A DNA stretch of 64,000 nt from Actinomycetaceae bacterium (lineage in GTDB: Bacteria; Actinomycetota; Actinomycetes; Actinomycetales; Actinomycetaceae): contig JAUMUM010000003.1 in assembly GCA_030530685.1 (NCBI GenBank), positions 44,424-108,423 on the forward strand. The letters are read 5' to 3'. This document shows positions 17,163 to 26,895 of the stretch, piece by piece. The notes beneath the pieces were generated by a model that saw nothing but the letters and a program-made list of their open reading frames with translations, had not been told where the DNA came from and did no database searches. The translations under genes and the position numbers were made by a program. How positions within the stretch are numbered: the stretch's first letter is position 1; every line of letters starts with the position of its first letter.

Positions 17163-19092
17163 GTGAAACGCGCGAAGACTGTCTTGCCGGTGAATGCTCG
17201 TTTACAAGGCGGGTAACCAGCGTGTGCTCGGGTTGCGGTTGCGGAGGTCGACGATACTGCACCGACCGCGAGACTCATTGAGGTGTGAGCATTCGGGTGC
17301 ACTGACTATTCTTGCTGGTGCGCGGGCGGTGTCTTGTCGTGTGAAATTGGCGCGAGGTGATCGCACAAGTGGAGCGGAAGGCCTAGTTGTACGTATATTT
17401 CGTTAGGCAGTATGTGGCTTGGTGTGCTATTCGAATTTGACTTTGATCGCGGTCGTAGCTTGGAATAACCGGGTGGTGACGAACAGTGACCGACGACGAT
17501 GCTCGTGCCGCCAGGGCGACCAGGGTGCTGATTGCGATGCTCGGCTGGCAATGACGAAGCTCTCCACATCGAGACAATAAGTACGACGCCAAGGTTTGTG
17601 ACGTTTGTGCGCAGACACGGTTTTGGGTGGGAGTGCTCGCGGTAACCCACGTTGGTCGATTGTCCCGGTCTGATTGCTCTCCAGCTTGGAAACGGAAATA
17701 TCGATCGAGCTGTCCCTTTGTTTCGCGCTTCGCCTTCGCGTCACACGTGGGGTTGTTGGCGACAATACCTGGTGTTCCGTTTCGCTACTAACATGTGTTG
17801 ATAGAGATCGGGCGGTTGTTTGTGGCACTGCGAGAAGGTTTACTCCTCATTGATCGCAGTACTGGGTCTGCGTCTATTGGCCGGGCGCGCGTCACCGACC
17901 GGCTAAGCGTGGCGGTTTCCGTGGTTCACTTCGTGCCGGTCCTTTCCTGCCTGAGCCGCACTCGATTCGACTGGGCCGACGGTGAACCAATCCGCCTTTT
18001 GAGTGTGACGTCCTGGCCTATTACCGCACATATCGAGAAGAACGGCCGAGTCCACGGCGGCAATGGTTACGGTCTGTCGGCGTCAACGAGGTCGCCCGAT
18101 TACGGCAGCGATTTCCGCCCGCACCGGAGTTGCCGCGTGTACCGGAGCCGGCTCCCGACCGGATCCGTTTACTCGTACGTCATCGACAGCTACCGCCCCG
18201 TTGGCGCCAGACGAAGAAGGAGATCGCCTTCTAGGTTCCGCGTAACGCCTTCGGGATTGCTGCTCGACGTACCACCGCCCGACGGGTCCGACCAAGGCTC
18301 TACCGGTGACACTTGGCGCGACGCCAGCGTGGAGCTCGGCACGACCCGCAACGCTCCAGGATCACAGTCGCGGACCAATGGGAGGCTGTATCGGGTTGGA
18401 CGTTCACGTAATACTGTCTTCACACGAGACGCCTCGATGCACTCCCCGCCTAGGTTTGGCCCCACAATTGTCACCGGCCTACTCCGCAATCGGAAAACGT
18501 CCTCAGATCACACGACTGAACAACCTTACAGAACATCACTCCGAGGCAAGGAGGCCGTTTTCTGAGCCGCTGGCGAGTGTGGGTGTGGGCACGTGCGCCG
18601 ATTATCGTTGCAGTCATGAAGTGAGTGTTTGCTGGTAAACCGTGGTTGTGACCGGCTAATGGCATGATCAGGAAGCTGCAGCCTGGGCCATTTGTAGTTC
18701 GACGGCGGTTTCTATGTTCGTTGGAAGAGTTGTGTCGGGCTGTTTGACGCGCATAATTGAGGATTCTGTTGGCTCGGTGCAGACAGGCTCCCCATCGCAT
18801 GTACAACTACGTATGTGGGTAGGCGTAAGTCTTTCGGGTGGTGAAGCGGGTTGTCTTTATGAATCGTGCAGTTCCCCGATCGCTCAAATACGTCTCGCTC
18901 GTGGTTCTTCCGCCGCCATAACTTGCCGCTGTAGCCGTAATTTGCACGGTGGTCGGGACCGGTCCGCTGCCACTCCTGATAGCGCGACATTGTGAATGAC
19001 TATTAGATCATCGTTAATGATGACCCTATGACGGAACTTGGCAAGCTAGGTCCCGAGCTACCGCGTTCAGCGAGCCATAGCGCGGTGTCGAT

Positions 19093-19106
19093 GTTTCACG
19101 TGAAAC
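19093..19106. promoter_or_regulatory. parS: parS site 4
   Basis: Perfect GTTTCACGTGAAAC with a T before it. It lies 1,944 bp after site 3. Confidence 0.95.
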
Positions 19107-20226
19107 TGGGTAGCGCCCTTCCCGGGACACATCTCTGATCGATGTTAACCATGGAGTACGCGGAATGATCCAGGGCGTGACGCTACCGGTTTTGATGGTT
19201 GTCGGCGAGGTGCGTCAAGCAGCGGCTGTCATTTGGCTGTCTCCGTGCAAGATAACGAAGGTAGTAGATCCCTTCATACGAGAATGTTTGGGAGCTGACG
19301 TTTGTGAGTATCAGCAATCTGCAATACTTGCCGTTTCGAATGAAACGGTTGACGCGACGAGGTCCGATACGAGCAGTGTTTACTAATCGTTGCAGGTTGT
19401 TCCCCTTGTTACCTCCGCGGAATGTGGACTCTACGGTGTATCCCATCGGAGGAGAGACGGGCCACTTCACGAAGAACTCTAATCTGATGAATCGGCTGCG
19501 CGCCGACTTGGTTGTGGCAATCGGATGGGTTATTGCGTGTTCCACGCCTGGTTGGTTGAAGTTGATCGACGGTGAAGGCGGAATCCATAGGAGTGACTAT
19601 GTTGCGTTTGTGGGGTGTAGCCACACCGGTTTGAGATGGGACGATTCTTTACGTGCCCCTTAGTCGGATTCGCTAACGTCTGTGACGTCCGGCGTTAGAG
19701 GTGGAAGGTGTGGGTTGTCCGTCAGAACGGAACAACGGCAGTATTCGAGCTGCGAACCGGAAGCATCCCGGACAGGTAGGCGGCTAGTAATGATTTGAAG
19801 GTCGAGTTGGACGTGCTGGTCTCAGCCGAGGAATGAAGACAAGTACCTAATGGATACTCGGTATATCGCCGTAATCGGAACTTCCCTCGTCGCTCTTGGA
19901 GGACGACGTCGTCTGGGGCGGCGCGGATTCAGCGTCGGCAAAGAGTTGGAGCACGTGAATCATCGTTTGATCATGCTGTGACACATCAGCGTGGAATATA
20001 TTCCGGTTGCCGCAGCGGATGTTGGACACTTCCACTCGGCCGGAGAATGTGCTTCTGCCGGAAACGACGGATGACTGAATGACCCTACTCGCTCGTTTGG
20101 GGCATCTAGAGTTGATGAATAAGTTCGAACATGGTGCCGATTTAAGCAAAAGGCGGTGGGTTTGAGAACACAAGACATTCTGGAGCGGAGATATCTTGTT
20201 CTCCGGAAAGGAAATCCGTCGCGAGT

Positions 20227-20240
20227 GTTTCACGTGAAAC
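20227..20240. promoter_or_regulatory. parS: parS site 5
   Basis: Perfect GTTTCACGTGAAAC within the full 16-bp TGTTTCACGTGAAACA. It lies 1,134 bp after site 4. Confidence 0.96.
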
Positions 20241-21162
20241 ATAGCTTTAGACCCGCTACTTCGGACGTGGGTGTGGAGCCTCCGTGGGCTGACATGTCGA
20301 CTTCAAGCGGCGTCTAGGGTGTATCGAGTTTGTACCCGTGAATGCAGCCGCATTCGAAGGTACGTCACATCAAGGTGACTGCGACCTGCGTGCACCGTGT
20401 AGCCCGAGAGTGAAGGCTTGTTGTGACAGCGGTTTAGGAAGGGTGCGAGTCAGTATCCGAAATAGGATCATCAGAGTAAGCAAGGCTCCACTTGCGAGTG
20501 TAGGTATGAGCGTGTGCCGGATGGATGGCACGCTGTTATTGCGCGGACGCATTGCCTATTCTGTGCCAAAAGCTCCCGTTTGCTTGACAACCATTTCGCG
20601 TTGAACATTGGCGGCGCGATACGAGCACCGTAGCGTCAGTCGTGTCGGTGCGGCGATGTCTAAGTGCGGCGTCGAACGAAGCGGTGTGGTTGTGTCTTAG
20701 GTGAACAGTGAGTATTGCAGCGTAGATGCGTGGCACCCGTTATGGCTGCAGCGGCGATATAGTGGCGAGACTTCTGGCTGGTACCGATCTATAACGCAGT
20801 CACTACGACGCTGCGAATGGTAAAACTAGCTTGTGAAACGATGCCTCAACTGTAGGCAACCCGAAGCACTACGTCGTTTAGCGAATCGACTCAGTCGGCA
20901 TGCTTGAGATGGTTCGCTATGAATTTACGAGTAGTGGACGGAATCGAATTGTGGATCCGACGTCTACGGAAGCGGGCGAAATGAAGAGACGAATGAATCG
21001 TAGACGCAGCCACTGGACGCGCCCACGGTTTCGCGGCAAGAGTCGCCGGCCCTTGGCAGCGCAGTGGCTTTCAGTAGCGTACTGAGGTGGAGCGTCGTAG
21101 TGCTCGCCGGCGAGTGGAGTGATCCTCGGGAGCAAACGAACCGCGGCCTCGAGGTGGGTAAT

Positions 21163-21176
21163 GTTTCACGTGAAAC
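21163..21176. promoter_or_regulatory. parS: parS site 6, upstream of parA
   Basis: Perfect GTTTCACGTGAAAC in the 16-bp form, 936 bp after site 5 and about 145 bp before the parA start. ParB bound here could also influence parAB transcription. Confidence 0.96.
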
Positions 21177-21321
21177 ACCCGCATGAGTACATCTAGAATG
21201 ATGCAGCATCTACGTGATGAGCGTAGGTACGGGCGGTCACTGCATACCTAACAGGGTGGCGAATGACGTCGAGTATGTGTCGGAGCTTTGCGTAGAATAG
21301 TGAGGACGAGAGGAGAGGTTC

Positions 21322-22272
21322 GTGAGTGATCCTATGAAGAAGGCTCAGGCGAATGAGTCACGTCACGATTCGAATCAGAATCGATGGGACCGCCTAGGCG
21401 GAGATGGGACACCACTAGCCCGAACTCTCGCAGAAGACATGAAGCGCCTGTCGGCGATTGGTGAGGCTGAATTTAAGGTGCCCGAGTCTACTCGGATCAT
21501 TGCCGTTGCCAATCAAAAGGGTGGAGTGGGCAAGACGACGACAGCCGTCAATTTGGCCGCTGCGCTGGCAAAAGGTGGCTTGAAGGTCTTGGTGATTGAT
21601 GATGATCCACAAGGTAACGCCTCTACTGCGTTGGGTGCCGCCCGGGAAGAAGGAGCGCCGAGTCTGTACAACGTGCTGGTTGGTGATGTCGCCTTGGTTG
21701 ACATCATCCAACAATCCGAATCCCTTCCAAATCTTTATATTGCGCCGTCGTCGATAGATCTTGCTCTTGTTGATGTCGAGCTCGTCGATTCCGAAGATCG
21801 TAATACTCGGCTCCGTGACGCGCTCAATACTGCCTTGAGTGAAGTTGCTGACCGTGATCGACGCTTCGATTACGTGATTATTGACTGCCCTCCAAGCATG
21901 TCGCTTCTTCCGATCAATGCACTCATCGCGGCTAAAGAAGTGCTTATCCCCGTTCAGACTGAGTACTACGCGCTCGAGGGACTCACGCAGCTTCTGAGAA
22001 CGATTGAAGGAGCGCGAGATGGTTCGAACCCGGAACTGCGAGTGAGCACCATTCTTCTCACGATGTCGTCAAAGAACACGAATCTCAGTGCGGAAGTCGC
22101 GGATAACGTCCGGGAGTTCTTCCCCGAACAGACGCTAGCAGTTGAGATTCCTAGGTCGGTACGTATTGCGGAGTCGCCGTCGTTTGGTGAAACGGTAATT
22201 ACCTTTGCGCCTCGGTCTAGTGGTGCAATTGCGTACTTGGCCGCGGCGTTGGAGTTGGCTAACAGGGGCTAG
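21322..22272 (+). CDS. parA: Chromosome partitioning ATPase ParA
   Basis: A 316-residue deviant-Walker ATPase that forms dynamic nucleoid-bound dimers and moves ParB-parS complexes. After a 55-residue N-terminal extension the deviant Walker A KGGVGKTTTAVNLAAALA appears, then VIDDDPQGNAST and Walker B YVIIDCPPS. The GTG start at 21322 follows GAGGAGAGG. parB starts 13 nt after its stop, one operon. Sampled GC (about 50-53 percent) is lower than in genes further right, as in the neighbouring gene-poor DNA. The 9-kb separation from rsmG is unusual. Confidence 0.97.
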   Translation: MSDPMKKAQANESRHDSNQNRWDRLGGDGTPLARTLAEDMKRLSAIGEAEFKVPESTRIIAVANQKGGVGKTTTAVNLAAALAKGGLKVLVIDDDPQGNASTALGAAREEGAPSLYNVLVGDVALVDIIQQSESLPNLYIAPSSIDLALVDVELVDSEDRNTRLRDALNTALSEVADRDRRFDYVIIDCPPSMSLLPINALIAAKEVLIPVQTEYYALEGLTQLLRTIEGARDGSNPELRVSTILLTMSSKNTNLSAEVADNVREFFPEQTLAVEIPRSVRIAESPSFGETVITFAPRSSGAIAYLAAALELANRG

Positions 22273-22285
22273 TGAGGGAAGCACA

Positions 22286-24625
22286 ATGGCAGAACGTAGG
22301 CGAGGTTTGGGACGAGGTATTGGCGCACTTATTCCTAGCTCGCAAAAGGAAGTAAAAGAAAGTCCCATCGACGTGTTCTTCGGTGGAAACGGGGAGGAAC
22401 GAACTCCCGGCAAACCGAAAGGCCAGGATGTGAAGGTTGACGCCATGGGCGCTGGCGTCAATAGTTCGGGTGCCGATGATGGCAATCAACAGAAGACTGC
22501 CACTACTAACGCTGCCACGGATTCTGCTAAAGCTAAAGGCGGGAAATCGGCGACAAAGAAGTCGGGCGCTACATCGAACTCTTCGAAAAAGTCTGCTAAG
22601 AATGCTACGTCAAAGACGGCGGCAGCAAGCAAGAGCAAGACACCGAAGAGCGTGAATAAGGGTGCTGCCAAAGGTAAAGGTACGTCCAAAGAAGGTGCTG
22701 GCGATGCGCTGGCGGCATCGACCGGAAGTGCTGGTGTCACTGACTCGGTGAACGAAGTGCGTGGTGCGAGTGATGTGACGACATCATTTGGCGAGAACGC
22801 TGATCGTTCGGCGGTCATCCGGGACGGAGAAAGCACGTACGTCGACGAATCTAGCGCCAGTTTGAGTGCAAACACAACCGAAGGCTCCGCGGTTGGAAAC
22901 TCCGGAGTATCTGCGGTCGATACGTCGGTTCCTGCGGCTGGTTCTGAAGAATCAAGAGAGGTCGTGACTAATTCCGGCGGCGGGCAAGACAATGAACGAG
23001 AGCAGGGCGACGATCGTAGCGATACCCGGGAACTGCCGGGTGCTCGGGATCTGACTGATGCCCAGGGTTCCGAACCGCAACTTTCGGATCAGGGTGATGG
23101 TGAATCCACGAGGGGCGAAAATGAGGAAGCGGATTCGCGTGTGTCGGAAGCTGGCACGTCGGATGTGAGCGCCTCGGTGGGTGACGCCGACGCTGGAGAT
23201 TCCAATGCTCGAGGCACCGCGGGGGTTGTGGTCAAGCGCAGGTCTGGTACGGAGCCTTTCGATCAAGATGGCGCAGTCAGTTTCTCCGAGGAAGTGGCCT
23301 CAGTCAGCGTTTCGAGTTCGGAGTTGACCGGCGAGTCGGGATCCTATGTTTCACGTGAAACGGTGGGTACTGAGGATGTCGGCACGCAGGGTTCCGGCTC
23401 GGCAGGCGATTCCGCGGCGAATGCCGGTGAGTCTGTCGGCCCCGCCGATGATGGTGGCCGTGTGGGGGAAGCGGAAGGTCGGAACGATTGGCAGAGGGGC
23501 CAGAGCGCCGCTGATAGCCGGGTTGACGCTGCCGGCGAGACGGCTGCCGACGTGGTTGAGCAGGCTGAATTTCTGCCGGCCGATGCGGAGAGTGTCTCCG
23601 TATCGGATGTCGGCGAAGGTCGGCAGGAAGATGATCTCGTTGTGGAGGATCGACCCAATGAGGCAGACATCTCCAGAAGCGCACTGGCGGGTGACGGCGT
23701 CTCCGTGGATGCTGTCGAAAGTGGAGCCGAGTCGTCGGAGAGCGACGCAAGTCAAGAGTCCTGGGATGACGGGCTGGTAGAGGTTCCGGGAGCTACTTTT
23801 GCCGAGCTTCCGCTCGACTACATCATTCCCAATACGCGTCAGCCGCGAAACGTTTTCGACGAGGAGGAACTTTCTGAGCTGGCGGCCTCGATCCGCGAGG
23901 TCGGAGTCCTGCAGCCTGTTATCGTCCGTCCACTGGATGAGCCAATACCGGACAAGCCTCAGGCTCGTTACGAGCTCATTATGGGTGAGCGCCGCTGGCG
24001 CGCGTCCGTGCTCGCCGATGAAGAAACGGTGCCGGCGATCGTTCGCCGTACGCAAGACGAGGACCTCCTACGCGATGCGTTGCTCGAGAATTTGCACCGG
24101 ACCCAGCTCAATGCGTTGGAAGAGGCGGCTGCCTATCAGCAGCTCCTCGAGGATTTCCAGTGCACGCAGGAGGAATTGTCGCGGCGGATAGCGAGGTCGC
24201 GCCCTCAGATCTCCAACACTTTGCGACTACTCAAACTGCCGCCGTTGGTACAGCGGCGAGTGGCTGCTGGAGTGCTGTCGGCTGGTCACGCCCGTGCGTT
24301 GCTTGGGCTATCGGATCCGGGGGCGATGGAACGAATCGCGCAGAAGATCGTCGCCGAGGGGCTGTCTGTTCGGCAAGTCGAAGAACTCGTTGCGCTTGGC
24401 GACGAGACTGCGGCGCCGGCTCCTGCTCGGCGTCGTGCTAAGCGGTACGCGCCTGAACTTGGCGAGCTTGCGACTCGTTTGACCGATCGTTTTGACACGC
24501 GGGTGAAGGTTGAGATGGGGGCCCGCCGGGGTTCGATCAAGATCGATTTTGCTTCGATCGACGATCTCAATCGGATTCTGGGGGTTTTGACGCCGGGTGA
24601 GGAAGGCGTGGACGTCGACGAGTAG
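22286..24625 (+). CDS. parB: ParB centromere-binding CTPase with a giant low-complexity linker
   Basis: ParB binds parS, hydrolyses CTP and slides as a clamp. The N-terminal ParA-stimulating motif RRRGLGRGIGALIPSS is at residues 4-19. The conserved core starts only near residue 505 (LPLDYIIPNTRQPRNVF), with the CTP-binding GERRWRAS near 567 and ENLHRTQ near 602. The helix-turn-helix (LSRRIARSRPQISNTLRLLKL) and C-terminal dimerisation domain follow. At 779 residues it is about twice the usual 300-400. The extra roughly 480 residues are Ser/Gly/Asp/Glu/Ala-rich after an initial Lys/Ala/Ser stretch. The ATG at 22286 is 13 nt after parA; upstream in-frame codons overlap parA. Confidence 0.96.
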   Translation: MAERRRGLGRGIGALIPSSQKEVKESPIDVFFGGNGEERTPGKPKGQDVKVDAMGAGVNSSGADDGNQQKTATTNAATDSAKAKGGKSATKKSGATSNSSKKSAKNATSKTAAASKSKTPKSVNKGAAKGKGTSKEGAGDALAASTGSAGVTDSVNEVRGASDVTTSFGENADRSAVIRDGESTYVDESSASLSANTTEGSAVGNSGVSAVDTSVPAAGSEESREVVTNSGGGQDNEREQGDDRSDTRELPGARDLTDAQGSEPQLSDQGDGESTRGENEEADSRVSEAGTSDVSASVGDADAGDSNARGTAGVVVKRRSGTEPFDQDGAVSFSEEVASVSVSSSELTGESGSYVSRETVGTEDVGTQGSGSAGDSAANAGESVGPADDGGRVGEAEGRNDWQRGQSAADSRVDAAGETAADVVEQAEFLPADAESVSVSDVGEGRQEDDLVVEDRPNEADISRSALAGDGVSVDAVESGAESSESDASQESWDDGLVEVPGATFAELPLDYIIPNTRQPRNVFDEEELSELAASIREVGVLQPVIVRPLDEPIPDKPQARYELIMGERRWRASVLADEETVPAIVRRTQDEDLLRDALLENLHRTQLNALEEAAAYQQLLEDFQCTQEELSRRIARSRPQISNTLRLLKLPPLVQRRVAAGVLSAGHARALLGLSDPGAMERIAQKIVAEGLSVRQVEELVALGDETAAPAPARRRAKRYAPELGELATRLTDRFDTRVKVEMGARRGSIKIDFASIDDLNRILGVLTPGEEGVDVDE
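23348..23361. promoter_or_regulatory. parS: parS site 7, inside the parB coding sequence
   Basis: Perfect GTTTCACGTGAAAC in the middle of the linker-coding part of parB, read as Val-Ser-Arg-Glu-Thr. It lies 2,185 bp after site 6. The linker is otherwise low-complexity, so protein function alone would hardly conserve these 14 bases. Confidence 0.95.
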
Positions 24626-25472
24626 GTCTGCGAAGAGTTTGGTTTTCCGGTGGTGATGGACGGCGTTCTCGCCGAAGAAGACAACGGGCTGAGTAGTGCC
24701 GACGCGAAAATTGCCGCTCACGCGGGCCGCGGCGATGCGGACGCGTCGACGCTGGTCGCGCCGATAACGTGCTTTCTTACCAATCTTCTGCGGTATCGGC
24801 CTTGTCGGATTGTGGACGACCGCCTAAGTGCGTGACATAGTGACTGTTGCGTCCGCCGTCGGAACTTGGAGGTTTGCTTGTCGCCTGGCCTCGCACTTCA
24901 CATAGCTGGCAGTGTCTCAGTTCGGCCGTGTCCAAGGGCGTGCTCGCGGAGCCAATACGCACGGCTGCTCGACGGCCGGACAAGGTGGGAGCTGTCGGCT
25001 ATGAATGCGGCTTAGTACTCGGAATCGTAGACGTCCGTCCACATGAGTGGCGCCGTGGCGTAACGAAAAAGACGCGGTCGCTCGGCCGTGTGCGGTGGCG
25101 GCTGCCGGGTTGATTCGGATGCCGAGCCGAGGCCTCCTGCGCCTTGCCGATACCGACGTTGAACAACGGCGAACTCACCTGCCGTGTCCGCGCCCCGGCC
25201 GTCGTGGCCACTGCCCTTTGTGACCGACGCACTCGCGCTCCGCGTGCATGTGGCGAAAGGCCGAACTCGCCGCCGCAGGTCGAACTCGTCGTGGCCAGGC
25301 TTCATGCATCGCTGCCAGCGCGGCCCCGACCCGTGCACTTGCGCGACCGCTCGCCTTTGCGCCTGTCGGCCGCTCGCCGCGGTGTCTAGAACGCTTCACG
25401 GGCGGCGAACTGCCCATCGCGCGCTGTTACGGCGACTCACGCTTTCCGCTGCAAGGGGTGGCGCCGAAGAAC
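24626..25472. other. 847-bp spacer after parB, no gene seen
   Basis: parB and the leftward Ddl-like gene converge here. Short overlapping frames exist on both strands but none has motifs, hydrophobic segments or a ribosome site. No clear terminator hairpin was found. Confidence 0.5.
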
Positions 25473-26441
25473 TCACTGCCCGATGGCCGAGTGCAGAATC
25501 TCCGCGTACATGTCGTCCACCGCGGTGCCCGCGGACTTGGCTTCGGCGGCCGCCGCCTGCGGGAACAACGATGTTTCCGTCATGCCCGGGGCGACATTAA
25601 CATCGAGAACCCAGGCGGTACCATCGTCGGACAAAATGATGTCGGTGCGTGAGAGATGACCGAGGCTAAGAACGTCGTGCACCTTTTCGGCTGCCGTTTG
25701 GACGGCGGAGGTTTCCTCCTCCGTAAGCCGTGCGGGAACGAAATACTGGGCCCTGCCCGCGTTGTAGCGCGCATCGAAGTCGTAGTAGCCGTCCTCAACG
25801 ATGATTTCGACGGGTGGAAGGGCGTGTGGCTCACCGCCCGTGCTATTCGTCGCGATGACGGAGACTGCCACTTCCCTGCCCTCGATGAACTTTTCGACGC
25901 GCGCGTCCTCACCGTAGGCATAGCAGTCAACCATCGCTTTGGGCAGTTCGGCCGCCTCCGACACGATGGTGATGCCCAGCGCGGAGCCTCCTTGCGACGG
26001 CTTGACCACGAGCGGGAAGCCGAACCGGGACTTGATCAATTCGAGCACGGGGGCGACGCCGACCTCGCGGAAGAGCTTTTGCGGGATCGTCACCGACGGC
26101 GGAACCGCAATGCCCTCCCACGACAGGACCGTGCTGGCGATTGCCTTGTCCGAAGCGATTTTGCAGGCCGTCGACGTCGTTCCGACGTAAGGGAAGCCGG
26201 CTAGCTCGAGAAGATCCTGGAGCGAGCCGTCCTCCCCGGTGCTGCCATGGATGAGTGGCCATACGACGTCCGGCTCCATCGCCTGCAAGTGCTGGAGCAG
26301 GTTGGCGTCGACGTCGAAGACTTTGACCTGCATGCCGGCGTCGTGCAGAGCGGTGGCAACTCGACGGCCAGAATTCAGAGAGACTTCGCGCTCGTGAGTC
26401 AGGCCACCGGCCAGAATCGCAACCGTGAGCGGAGCGGACAT
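25473..26441 (-). CDS. D-alanine--D-alanine ligase family protein
   Basis: A 322-residue ATP-grasp ligase of the Ddl family, joining two D-alanines for peptidoglycan precursors. The N-terminal glycine-rich motif AILAGGLTHEREVSLNSG, the central HGSTGEDGSLQDLLELAGFPY, the P-loop KPSQGGSALGI and the metal-binding VLDVNVAPGMTETSLFP are visible. In characterised Ddl enzymes the last motif begins E-x-N (for example LEANTSPGMT of E. coli DdlB); here Asp replaces the Glu. The start ATG (26441) has a perfect AGGAGG. It lies next to a PLP aminotransferase. It may be the main Ddl or a specialised paralogue. Confidence 0.85.
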   Translation of the reverse strand: MSAPLTVAILAGGLTHEREVSLNSGRRVATALHDAGMQVKVFDVDANLLQHLQAMEPDVVWPLIHGSTGEDGSLQDLLELAGFPYVGTTSTACKIASDKAIASTVLSWEGIAVPPSVTIPQKLFREVGVAPVLELIKSRFGFPLVVKPSQGGSALGITIVSEAAELPKAMVDCYAYGEDARVEKFIEGREVAVSVIATNSTGGEPHALPPVEIIVEDGYYDFDARYNAGRAQYFVPARLTEEETSAVQTAAEKVHDVLSLGHLSRTDIILSDDGTAWVLDVNVAPGMTETSLFPQAAAAEAKSAGTAVDDMYAEILHSAIGQ

Positions 26442-26895
26442 GGAAACCTCCTAAGCGGCCGGGGCACCCGGCTTGATGGCCGGAACGGGAGCGGCCGACC
26501 GGCGACGTCGACGAGTCCAACTTAGCGCATGAGCAGCGTCATGTTGCCATTCTAGTTGCCCGTGAGACCGCGTGCACCGCCCACGTGACCGCGTGCACCG
26601 CCGACGTCGCCTGGCACGGCCAACGGGTTGCCCGGCACGACCGGTGAGGTTGGGTGCGTTGCCCGCGGCGCCGGGTGCGGTTCCGGAACGATCACCGCGG
26701 TGCCACAAGACCGACGCCGTGTGAGAGGCCGTCTACGCGGTAGGCGGACAGTGTACGCGGGCTAGCCAGAGCGCCACCAGCGCGCAGAGCGTGGCACAAT
26801 GGGTTCGCACCAGAACCCGCGAGGTACGACGGAGGCCGAGTCGCAACGCAAGCCGACCCAAAACCGCAGGTTCCGGCGCAAAACCCGGACCGAGC
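26442..26895. other. 454-bp spacer with a short direct repeat, no gene seen
   Basis: GACCGCGTGCACCGCC occurs at 26566-26581 and 26587-26602 (21-bp period). Frames crossing the region are GC-rich noise without motifs. Confidence 0.5.

Larger units (their letters stand above)
12678..21321. other. Gene-poor region carrying six parS sites
   Basis: About 8.6 kb between the small membrane gene and parA with no open frame I can support. All frames over 60 codons lack hydrophobic cores, family motifs and ribosome sites, and many overlap on opposite strands. GC in sampled lines is about 47-62 percent, below the 65-70 percent of genes further right. Several lines show G over C on the plus strand (for example 22:11, 24:13, 25:11), as expected of uncoding leading-strand DNA near an origin. 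The only recurring element found by eye is the 14-bp parS, six perfect copies. I see no tRNA, insertion sequence or CRISPR here. Confidence 0.75.

Noticed and set aside
17795..18565. A 256-codon rightward open frame in the gene-poor region
   Set aside because: No ribosome site, no hydrophobic core or motif, Arg/Ser-rich composition, and antisense frames are open over the same bases. It looks like chance in a GC-richer patch.
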